Shown: in pieces, positions 41,813 to 48,258 of the stretch
How the letters are laid out: every line of letters begins with the position of its first letter
Numbering within the stretch: position 1 is the first letter of the stretch
NCBI GenBank assembly: GCA_004211695.1
Contig: SEEV01000008.1
Location: 1 to 48,258, forward strand
Source: Rhodococcus sp. (in: high G+C Gram-positive bacteria)
GTDB taxonomy: Bacteria; Actinomycetota; Actinomycetes; Mycobacteriales; Mycobacteriaceae
Direction of reading: 5' to 3'
DNA: 48,258 nt
Made by a program: the position numbers and the translations under genes
Notes under the pieces: generated by a model
Database searches by the model: none
What the model saw: the letters and a program-made list of their open reading frames with translations, nothing else
Told to the model about the DNA's origin: nothing

Positions 41813-42550
41813 ATGACTACGGACGAAGCGGTGGCAGTGGCCACCGGAGAACGTGCGCTCGCCGAGTTCGACAAGACGACGTCCCGCTGGGGTCGCATCA
41901 CGATGATCCTGGGGTTGCTCCTGTCGATCGGTGCGCCTCTGTACCTGGTCTTCTCGGGTGATGTGGACGTCACCGCCGCCCAGTTGTGGACGGCGTTCGC
42001 CGCGGTGGCCGGGACGTTCTTCATCATCTGGCTGGTCGAGCCGCTGACCTACTTTCCGATCCTCGGGCCGGCCGCGATGTATCAGGCGTTCATGATCGGC
42101 AACATTGCGAACAAGCTGCTGCCCGCGGCGCTCATCGCGCAGACGAACATCGGAGCCAAGCCGGGCACCAAGCGGGCCGAACTTGCTGCGGTCCTGGCGA
42201 TCTGCGGCGCCGCGATGGTGCACCTCGTGTCGCTCGCCGTGTTCGTCGGTGTGCTGGGCACCTGGCTGATCAGCGTGATACCCGCCGACATCGTGAGCGT
42301 CACCCGCGCGTACATCCTGCCCTCCGTCCTGGGTGCGGTCCTCGTGCAGGCGATCGTGTCGATGAAGCAGCCCCGGGCCACCGTGATCGCGCTGCTGGTG
42401 GCCGCGATCATCACGTTCGTCGTCGTCCCGGCGATGCCGAGTCTCGCCCTGTCGTCCACCGCCATCGCGGTGATCGTGACGGCCGTTCTCGCCTGGTTCC
42501 TCCGGAACAAGAACGACCAGGGCCCCGCCGAGCTCGCGACCATCGAGTAA
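41813..42550 (+). CDS. Multi-pass membrane protein, partner of the DUF5058-like protein
   Basis: A 245-residue protein with about six membrane segments and a soluble N-terminus (MTTDEAVAVATGERALAEFDKTTSRWG). Characteristic stretches are EPLTYFPILGPAAMYQAFMIGNIANKLLPAALIAQTNIGAKPGTKRAELAAVLAICGAAMVH. I recognise no named family. ATG 41813 is preferred over 41789 because AAAGGA stands upstream. It follows the first membrane protein by 25 bases and precedes the M20 hydrolase by 43. The constant pairing suggests a two-component permease. No ATPase or binding protein is in the window. Confidence 0.75.
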   Translation: MTTDEAVAVATGERALAEFDKTTSRWGRITMILGLLLSIGAPLYLVFSGDVDVTAAQLWTAFAAVAGTFFIIWLVEPLTYFPILGPAAMYQAFMIGNIANKLLPAALIAQTNIGAKPGTKRAELAAVLAICGAAMVHLVSLAVFVGVLGTWLISVIPADIVSVTRAYILPSVLGAVLVQAIVSMKQPRATVIALLVAAIITFVVVPAMPSLALSSTAIAVIVTAVLAWFLRNKNDQGPAELATIE

Positions 42551-42593
42551 GAATCGATACGCGTCACCTACACCTGATTCGAAAGAAGACTCC

Positions 42594-43817
42594 ATGACCG
42601 ACATGCCGATCGCGCTCACCGACGAGCTGCGGACGAAGATGCACGACCTCTACCGGTACTTGCACGCGAACCCCGAACTGTCGATGCAGGAACACAAGAC
42701 CGCCGAACTGATCCAGAGTTCCCTCGTCGCCCTGGGAATCGACACCTTCGTCTGCGGCGGCACCGGTGTGGTGGGTGTCCTGACCAACGGCGACGGCCCC
42801 ACCGTCGCGTTCCGTGCCGATTCGGACGGACTGCCGATCGCCGAGGACACCGGCGTCGACTACGCCAGCGTCGCGACCGGACACCTCGACGACGGCACCG
42901 AGGTGCCCGTGATGCACGGCTGCGGCCACGACACGCACGTCGCCACCCTGCTCACCGTCGCCGAACTGCTCGCCGGAGCGCGGGAGGCGTGGGCCGGCAC
43001 GATCGTGTTCCTGTTCCAGCCGGGCGAGGAAACCGCCGCCGGAGCGAAGGCGATGGTCGAGGACGGTCTGTGGGATCGGGCGCCGAAGCCGGAGATAGTC
43101 TTCGGGCAGCACGTCGGTCCGATGCTCGCCGGGACCGTGCACGTGACCAGTGGCGCCGCGATGGCCATGGCCGACTCCCTGAAGGTCACCGTCTACGGGC
43201 AGGGCTCACACGGATCCCAGCCTCAGGATTCGATCGACCCGATCATCCAGGGCGTCAACATGATCAACCGCATCCAGGCCATCGTGTCCCGCGAGGTTTC
43301 CCCGCTGAAGCCTGCGGTGGTGACGGTCGCGACGTTCCACGCGGGGCTGAAGGAGAACATCATCGCGGACCGCGCCGACTTCACGATCAACGTGCGCACC
43401 CTCGATCCCGAGGTGCGCGAACAGGTCAACGCCGCGCTGCGCCGCATCATCTACGCCGAGGCCGACGCGTCCGGGGCACCGAAGCCGCTGATCGAGGAGC
43501 TGTACACCTTCCCGCGCAACTACAACGATCCCGACGCTACCGCCGAACTCGTCGCCGAGCTGCGGAAGGTGCTGGGCGAGCACAACGTCATCGCGTCGTC
43601 GCCGATGATGGGTTCGGAGGACTTCGGTCTGCTCGCCGAGACGATCGGGGTGCCGTCGGTGTTCTGGATGTTCGGTGGCCACACCGCGGAGACCCTCGAC
43701 AGCGGAAAGCCGGTGCCGGTGAACCACTCACCGTTCTTCGCCCCCGTCGCGGAACCCACCCTCTCCACCGGCGTCCAGGCGGCGATGACCGCGATCCTGT
43801 CGAAGGTCGGGATCTAG
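42594..43817 (+). CDS. M20-family amidohydrolase (N-acyl amino acid / hippurate hydrolase-like)
   Basis: A 407-residue M20D metallopeptidase-type amidohydrolase. The metal-binding MHGCGHDTHVA is at residues 107-117 (with the metal-ligand Cys), and the catalytic base pair is in QPGEETAAGA at 142-151. The dimerisation domain (about 190-310) and the C-terminal MMGSEDFGLLAE motif are present. This subgroup hydrolyses N-acyl amino acids, for example hippurate to benzoate and glycine. Being third in an operon led by a glycine riboswitch, it may release glycine from an imported conjugate. The substrate is inferred from context. A long hairpin follows the stop. Confidence 0.9.
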   Translation: MTDMPIALTDELRTKMHDLYRYLHANPELSMQEHKTAELIQSSLVALGIDTFVCGGTGVVGVLTNGDGPTVAFRADSDGLPIAEDTGVDYASVATGHLDDGTEVPVMHGCGHDTHVATLLTVAELLAGAREAWAGTIVFLFQPGEETAAGAKAMVEDGLWDRAPKPEIVFGQHVGPMLAGTVHVTSGAAMAMADSLKVTVYGQGSHGSQPQDSIDPIIQGVNMINRIQAIVSREVSPLKPAVVTVATFHAGLKENIIADRADFTINVRTLDPEVREQVNAALRRIIYAEADASGAPKPLIEELYTFPRNYNDPDATAELVAELRKVLGEHNVIASSPMMGSEDFGLLAETIGVPSVFWMFGGHTAETLDSGKPVPVNHSPFFAPVAEPTLSTGVQAAMTAILSKVGI

Positions 43818-43827
43818 GCCCTCCGGG

Positions 43828-43873
43828 CCCGTGAGTGGTTAACGAGTCTCTGCGCTCGTCAACCACTCACGGG
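43828..43873. terminator. Bidirectional hairpin terminator (GTGAGT family)
   Basis: CCCGTGAGTGGTT at 43828-43840 and AACCACTCACGGG at 43861-43873 form a perfect 13-bp stem, and ACGAG and CTCGT form a further inner stem. It lies between convergent genes (stops at 43817 and 43887) and can serve both. The flanks GCCCTCCGGG and GGCGGCGGAGCCGC also occur around the hairpin at 46445. Confidence 0.8.
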
Positions 43874-43886
43874 CGGCGGAGCCGCC

Positions 43887-45239
43887 TCAGTGGGTAGTCA
43901 GCGGAGCGGCGGCGGTGGCGCCGGCGTCCGTGCCGGTCTTCTCGAACCGCAACCGCGAGACGGCGAGTCCGGCGAGGACGAAGGACGCGGCGACGAGGAT
44001 GTACAGCTGGGTGGGCGACCAGTCACGGTCGAGGAGGGCGCCGGCGACGATCGGTGACGCGATGGCGCCGACGCGACCGATGCCGATGCCCCAGCCGACG
44101 CCGGTGGCGCGGACGGACGGCGAGTAGACCGACGGTGTGATCGCGTACAGCCCGGCGATGCAGCCGTTGGCGAAGACACCGATCAGGGCGCCGAGGCCGA
44201 ACGCGATGACGATGGACGCGGTGGCGGGGACGAAGACGACCAGGAGCAGGCCGGCGGTCGCCATGTAGGCGATGAGCACGCGCTTCAGTGCGAACCGCGC
44301 GGACAGTGCGCCGAGGAGGGTCGCGCCGAAGATGCCGCCGAGGTTGAGGAGCACTCCGCCGGTGACGCCCTGGTTCGCGGACATGCCCGCCTCTACCAGC
44401 AGTTTCGGGGTCCAGCTGGTGACGAAGTAGAAGCCGAACATCGCCGTGAAGAACGCGAACCACACCAGTAAGGTGCTGCGGCGCCGCCCGGGCGACAGGA
44501 GGACACGCACCGCGAAACCGGCGTCCGCGGTGGCGGTGGCACGCGGTGCGGGCAGGTCGTCGAGGCGCGGTTGACCGACCCGCACGGCGAAGGCGTTGAT
44601 GCGGTCGAGGGCATTGTCCGGTCGCCGGACTAGCAGGAAGTCGATCGATTCGGGAAGCCGGGCGTAGACGACGGGAATGATCGCTGCCGTGCACAGCCCG
44701 CCGAACAGGAACACCGCGCGCCAGCCGATCGAGTTCTGCAGCACGACGGCGATGATTCCGCCGACCGTCGCGCCGACGGCGTAGCCGGTGGAGTTGAGGC
44801 TCACGGCCAGCCCGCGCCAGCGGTTCGACGCGTACTCACTGGCAATGACGTTGCTGCTGGCGAGGATTCCGCCGATGCCGACGCCGGTGAGTGCGCGGAG
44901 CAGGCCGAGTTGGATCGCGTTCTGGCTGACCGCAGAGAGCAGCATGCCCGTCGACGCGAGCGCCAGGCACAGCAGGATCATGGCGCGGCGACCGATGGTG
45001 TCGGCCCACGGTGCCAGGAACAGCGACCCGGCGGCCATGCCGAACAGTCCGGCGCTGAGCAGGAGGCCGACGACCGAGCCCGACAGGTCCCATTCCTGCG
45101 ACACCGACTGCGCGGTGAACGCCATGACGAGGACGTCGAAGCCGTCGAGCACGTTGAGTAGACCGCAGATGGCGACGGCGCCCCATTGGTAACGCGTCAT
45201 CGGACTGTTGTCGATGCGTTCGCGTAGGTCGAATTGCAT
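43887..45239 (-). CDS. MFS transporter, aromatic acid:H+ symporter (AAHS) family
   Basis: A 450-residue, 12-helix MFS symporter of the PcaK/BenK type. The first membrane segment has NVLDGFDVLVMAFTAQSVS, whose DGFD motif is typical of AAHS members, and motif A is PWADTIGRRAMILL. A hydrophilic central loop (about 205-245) separates the halves. It takes up benzoate- or hydroxybenzoate-like acids with protons. It is convergent with the M20 amidohydrolase and divergent from the BrkB-type gene. The adjacency to a hippurate-hydrolase-like enzyme is interesting because benzoate would be the second product, but the genes are on opposite strands. Confidence 0.9.
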   Translation of the reverse strand: MQFDLRERIDNSPMTRYQWGAVAICGLLNVLDGFDVLVMAFTAQSVSQEWDLSGSVVGLLLSAGLFGMAAGSLFLAPWADTIGRRAMILLCLALASTGMLLSAVSQNAIQLGLLRALTGVGIGGILASSNVIASEYASNRWRGLAVSLNSTGYAVGATVGGIIAVVLQNSIGWRAVFLFGGLCTAAIIPVVYARLPESIDFLLVRRPDNALDRINAFAVRVGQPRLDDLPAPRATATADAGFAVRVLLSPGRRRSTLLVWFAFFTAMFGFYFVTSWTPKLLVEAGMSANQGVTGGVLLNLGGIFGATLLGALSARFALKRVLIAYMATAGLLLVVFVPATASIVIAFGLGALIGVFANGCIAGLYAITPSVYSPSVRATGVGWGIGIGRVGAIASPIVAGALLDRDWSPTQLYILVAASFVLAGLAVSRLRFEKTGTDAGATAAAPLTTH

Positions 45240-45401
45240 GCGCGGGACCTGCTCTTCCTCGGAGGTGGGCTGTGAGGTGGCTCACGACCCACTTACCGTG
45301 GCGGACAGGTCACTCGTTTCCAACTTCACTTCCGAATGCCGGAATGCAAGCATCGAGACAGTCACAGTTTCCCCGGGCCGGGTTTCGGGTAGGCGTGACC
45401 G

Positions 45402-46448
45402 ATGAACGACGATCAGCACGCGGAACCGGACCCCGACGATCCGCGCAAGCCGGATTCGCCTGCGGACCTGACGAAACCGTCCTGGTGGTACGTCATCCGG
45501 AAGACGGCGCACGAGTTCACGCGCGATCAGTGCACCGACCTGGCCGCCGCACTGACGTACTACGCGGTCCTCTCGCTGTTTCCTGCGCTGCTGGCGCTGG
45601 TCTCGTTGCTGGGAGTGTTCGGTCAGGGGCAGCGGACCACCGATGCGGTACTGCAGATGGTCGACGACCTCGGGCCGTCCTCCGCCGTGGACACGTTGCG
45701 CGACCCCATCGCGCAACTGGTCGAGACCCCGACCGCGGGCATGGCCCTGGTCCTCGGACTGCTGGGTGCGGTGTGGTCGGCGTCCGGCTACATCGGGGCG
45801 TTCGGACGCGCGATGAATCGCATGTACGAAGTCGACGAAGGGCGTCCCGTGTGGAAGCTCCGGCCGCTGATGCTGGCCGTCACCGTTGTCGGTCTGGTCC
45901 TGGTGGCCGCCGCTGCGGCAATGCTCGCCCTGAGCGGACCCGTCGCACGCTCGGTGGGTGACGCGGTCGGATTCGGTGACACCGCCCTGACCGTCTGGAA
46001 CATCGCCCGCTGGCCGTTCGTGCTCGGCATCGTCGTGGTAGCCGTGGCCATCCTTTACTACGTCACGCCCAACGTGAAGCAACCGAACTTCCGCTGGATC
46101 AGCGCCGGTGCATTCCTCGCCATCGTGACGTGGATCCTCGCGTCGGTCCTGTTCGGTCTGTACGTCGCCAACTTCGGCAGCTACAACAAGACGTACGGAT
46201 CGCTGGCCGGCGTGATCGTGTTCCTGCTCTGGCTCTGGATCACCAATCTGGCGTTGCTCTTCGGCGCCGAACTCGATGCCGAACTCGAACGTGGACGCGA
46301 GTTGCAGGCCCGTATGCCCGCCGAGGACGAACTGCAACTGCCGCCTCGCGACACGCGGGTCTCCGACAAGAACGCCGAGAAGTACGCACAGTACGTGCAG
46401 CAGGGCAGGGCGCTACGTGAAACCGACGGGTGCCCTCCGGGCCCGTGA
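45402..46448 (+). CDS. YihY/virulence factor BrkB family membrane protein
   Basis: A 348-residue inner membrane protein with about six membrane segments. Typical features: FTRDQCTDLAAALTYYAVLSLFPALLALVSLLG near the N-terminus, SASGYIGAFGRAMNRMYEVDEGRPVWKLRPLML in the centre, and the C-terminal NFGSYNKTYGSLAGVIVFLLWLWITNLALLFGAELDAELER. The family's function is debated; it is not an RNase despite old naming. A soluble N-terminal extension (about 30 residues, Asp/Pro-rich) and C-terminal tail frame the core. The stop TGA (46446-46448) lies inside the first arm of the downstream hairpin. No clear ribosome-binding site is seen. Confidence 0.92.
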   Translation: MNDDQHAEPDPDDPRKPDSPADLTKPSWWYVIRKTAHEFTRDQCTDLAAALTYYAVLSLFPALLALVSLLGVFGQGQRTTDAVLQMVDDLGPSSAVDTLRDPIAQLVETPTAGMALVLGLLGAVWSASGYIGAFGRAMNRMYEVDEGRPVWKLRPLMLAVTVVGLVLVAAAAAMLALSGPVARSVGDAVGFGDTALTVWNIARWPFVLGIVVVAVAILYYVTPNVKQPNFRWISAGAFLAIVTWILASVLFGLYVANFGSYNKTYGSLAGVIVFLLWLWITNLALLFGAELDAELERGRELQARMPAEDELQLPPRDTRVSDKNAEKYAQYVQQGRALRETDGCPPGP

Positions 46449-46490
46449 GTACTTGTTAACCGCGGGCGGTTAACGTTAACAAGTACTCAC
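46445..46490. terminator. Bidirectional hairpin containing both convergent stop codons (GTGAGT family)
   Basis: GTGAGTACTTGTTAAC at 46445-46460 and GTTAACAAGTACTCAC at 46475-46490 form a perfect 16-bp stem with a 14-base loop. The stop of the plus gene (46446-46448) lies in the left arm and that of the minus gene (46476-46478) in the right arm. The hairpin therefore encodes the last codons of the monooxygenase as well as terminating both genes. Confidence 0.8.
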
Positions 46491-47990
46491 AGGCGGCGGA
46501 GCCGCAAAGACCATCGCGTCGTCGACGATCTTGCCGTGCCGCAGCGTCACCAGGTCGCGGAAGTAGTTCATCCGCAGCCGCCACGGGGCCTTCGACCCCT
46601 GCTTCGGGAACGACTCCACCGACCGCAGCACGTAACCGGCGGCGAAGTCGAGGAACGGTTCCTCGTCGACCGCGCTGTCCCGCTCCGGGGCGCACTGCGC
46701 GAATCCGTTGTCGTCCATGTGCGCGAGCAGGCGGCAAACGTACTCGCACACCAGGTCGGCCTTGAGCGTCCAGGACGCGTTGGTGTAGCCGATGACGAAT
46801 GCGAAGTTGGGCACCCCGCTGAGCATCATCCCCTTGTACGCCATGGTTTCGGTGAGGTCGATGTCGCGGCCGTCGACGACGAGCGTCATCCCGCCGAACG
46901 CGAGCAGGTTCAAACCTGTTGCCGTGACGACGATGTCGGCGTGCAACGCCTCACCGGACTTCAGCGTGATACCGGATTCGGTGAAGGTGTCGATGTGATC
47001 GGTCACGATCGACACCTCGTCGTTCCGGATGGAACGGAACAGATCGCCGTTGGGCACGAGGCACAGTCGCTGGTCCCACGGGTTGTACCGGGGCGTGAAG
47101 TGGGTATCGATGTCGTACCCCTTCGGTAGCCACCTCTCCTGCATCTGCCGGATGCGCCCCTTCATGAACTGTGGATAGCGCTGGCACAGTTGGTAGATCG
47201 CCGTCGCGACCGACGCGTTCTTCAGCCGCGTGAGCGCGTAGGCGAGCCGCGCGGGCAGGTGCCGTCGGAGCTTGTTGGCCAGTTTGTCCTTCGCCGGCAT
47301 CGAGATGATGTAGGTCGGCGACCGCTGCAGCATGGTCACGTGCGCTGCCTCGGTCGCCATCGACGGCGCCAGCGTCACCGCGGTGGCCCCGCTGCCGATG
47401 ATGACGACACGCTTACCCGCGTAGTCGAGGTTCTCGGGCCACTTCTGCGGGTGCACGACCTGCCCCGCGAACCGGTCGATGCCCGGGAACTCGGGGGTGT
47501 AGCCCTCGTCGTAGCGGTAGTAGCCGCTGCAGGACATCAGGAAGTCGGCGGTGAACCGGACCTTCTCGCCGGTGTCGGTGCGCTCGGCGTCGACCGTCCA
47601 CTGCGTGTCGGCGGTGGACCATTCGGAGCGAAACACCCGATGCCGGAACCGGATGTTCCGGTCGATGCCGTGCTCGGCCGCCGTGCCCTTGACGTACTCG
47701 AGGATCGACGGCCCGTCGGCGATGGACTTGTCGTTCTCCCACGGCTTGAACCGGTAGCCGAGCGTGTACATGTCGGAGTCGGAACGAATGCCGGGGTAGC
47801 GGAACAGGTCCCAGGTGCCACCGATCGACTCCCGGCTCTCCAGGATCGCGTAGGTCCGGCGGGGGAAGTTGTCCTGCAGGTGGTATGCGGCACCGATCCC
47901 GGACAGTCCGGCGCCGATGATCAGCACGTCGAGATGTTCGACGGGCGCTTTCGCGCGGGTGGTGTCGGCGGCGGTATCGGTGTGTGACAT
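46476..47990 (-). CDS. EthA/MymA-type FAD-containing Baeyer-Villiger monooxygenase
   Basis: A 504-residue flavoprotein that uses NADPH and O2 to insert oxygen into a ketone (or S-oxygenates thioamides). The FAD motif GAGLSG is at residues 26-31. The BVMO fingerprint FAGQVVHPQKWP is at 174-185, followed by the NADPH motif GSGATA (199-204). Runs such as SIGGTWDLFRYPGIRSDSDM and ADGPSILEYVKGTAAEHGID closely match my memory of mycobacterial EthA, more than MymA. ATG 47990 is chosen, with GAGAG upstream, over a GTG two codons earlier. It sits 30 bases after the probable SDR gene on the same strand; no ethR-like TetR is adjacent. Confidence 0.9.
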   Translation of the reverse strand: MSHTDTAADTTRAKAPVEHLDVLIIGAGLSGIGAAYHLQDNFPRRTYAILESRESIGGTWDLFRYPGIRSDSDMYTLGYRFKPWENDKSIADGPSILEYVKGTAAEHGIDRNIRFRHRVFRSEWSTADTQWTVDAERTDTGEKVRFTADFLMSCSGYYRYDEGYTPEFPGIDRFAGQVVHPQKWPENLDYAGKRVVIIGSGATAVTLAPSMATEAAHVTMLQRSPTYIISMPAKDKLANKLRRHLPARLAYALTRLKNASVATAIYQLCQRYPQFMKGRIRQMQERWLPKGYDIDTHFTPRYNPWDQRLCLVPNGDLFRSIRNDEVSIVTDHIDTFTESGITLKSGEALHADIVVTATGLNLLAFGGMTLVVDGRDIDLTETMAYKGMMLSGVPNFAFVIGYTNASWTLKADLVCEYVCRLLAHMDDNGFAQCAPERDSAVDEEPFLDFAAGYVLRSVESFPKQGSKAPWRLRMNYFRDLVTLRHGKIVDDAMVFAAPPPVSTC

Positions 47991-48020
47991 GAACACTCTC
48001 TCGCTGGCGGGGAATTGTGG

Positions 48021-48258
48021 TTACTGCGGGTCGACGGCGACGTCGCCGAGAGCGACATTACGTGCGCTGGTGGACCGGCCGAGTTTCGCGACCTCCTCGT
48101 CCATCAGCGGAAGGATGCGGGGGACGTGGGGCAGCAGGTTGCGATCCCCGATCGGCGACGTCACCACCGCCTTCAGCCAGCCGACGAGCTCGACCCACCG
48201 CGGCACGTAGACCCGGCGCTTCCGCCCGGCCAGGGCGTCCACGAACGCGTCGACGCAC
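48021..48258 (-). CDS. C-terminal end of a probable short-chain dehydrogenase (start outside window)
   Basis: The minus-strand frame is open from the window edge to a TGA at 48021-48023, giving about 78 residues. The piece, including DALAGRKRRVYVPRWVELVGWLKAVVTSP and RILPLMDEEVAKLGRSTSARNVALGDVAVDPQ, looks like the C-terminal region of mycobacterial-type SDR oxidoreductases that often accompany EthA/MymA-like monooxygenases. The active-site YxxxK and NAD-binding motifs lie outside the window, so this rests on resemblance and context only. It ends 30 bases before the monooxygenase start and probably forms an operon with it. Confidence 0.55.
   Translation of the reverse strand, partial: CVDAFVDALAGRKRRVYVPRWVELVGWLKAVVTSPIGDRNLLPHVPRILPLMDEEVAKLGRSTSARNVALGDVAVDPQ

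Noticed and set aside
1..48258. CRISPR arrays, phage genes, transposases, tRNA genes
   Set aside because: None seen on reading either strand; no repeat-spacer pattern, integrase or cloverleaf-like segment was recognised.

Overview
The window is GC-rich actinobacterial DNA with frequent GTG starts, tight ATGA and GTGA overlaps and many CoA-activation and oxidation genes. An EthA-type Baeyer-Villiger monooxygenase, an L-serine dehydratase/glycine-cleavage operon and the sheer density of catabolic genes suggest a Rhodococcus-like mycolic-acid actinomycete. This assignment rests on protein resemblance only. I see no rRNA, tRNA, CRISPR array, insertion sequence or prophage.

Region 1 (1-9958) is accessory catabolism. 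It holds the end of a carboxymuconolactone-decarboxylase-like gene, a 3-hydroxyisobutyrate-dehydrogenase-like gene and a broken FUSC-type aromatic acid exporter (frameshift plus nonsense codon). A minus-strand pair follows, a CaiB CoA transferase and a glutaryl-CoA-dehydrogenase-like enzyme, divergent from a LysR regulator. A cytochrome P450 / ferredoxin / ferredoxin reductase operon and a second LysR regulator complete it.

Region 2 (9959-19874) has a DHA2 drug-type exporter, a TetR repressor, and a seven-gene plus-strand operon starting at 12573. That operon encodes two phosphotriesterase-family proteins (one has lost nearly every metal ligand, the other is intact), an FAD monooxygenase, an HSL-type esterase, a metallo-beta-lactamase-fold hydrolase, a CocE/NonD-type hydrolase lacking the usual catalytic His, and a small membrane protein. 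It looks like an uncharacterised pathway that oxygenates and then hydrolyses an ester or lactone.

Region 3 (19867-30323) contains two acid-catabolism modules. The first is LysR / MHS transporter / AidB-like acyl-CoA dehydrogenase / CaiB CoA transferase. The second is GntR / MatC-like dicarboxylate carrier / CaiB CoA transferase / fused AccD-AccA-like carboxyltransferase with no biotin partner nearby. Both promoters of the second module have the same -35 to operator distance and a shared palindromic motif, probably the GntR operator. A strong intrinsic terminator ends the region.

Region 4 (30341-43873) is a glycine metabolism locus. The operon gcvP-gcvT-gcvH-glyA-sdaA (minus strand) converts glycine through serine to pyruvate and sits behind a tandem glycine riboswitch. 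The divergent lipA and lpd genes supply the lipoyl cofactor and L-protein. A second tandem glycine riboswitch precedes a pair of small multi-pass membrane proteins (the first DUF5058-like) and an M20 amidohydrolase, suggesting glycine-dependent control of a transport and amide-hydrolysis module. A 98-bp tandem duplication ahead of sdaA creates a 33-codon upstream reading frame whose stop overlaps the sdaA start.

Region 5 (43887-48258) has an AAHS-type aromatic acid transporter, a YihY/BrkB membrane protein, an EthA-type monooxygenase and the C-terminus of what is probably a short-chain dehydrogenase. Three long perfect hairpins with GTGAGT/ACTCAC arms lie at gene ends at 40581, 43828 and 46445.
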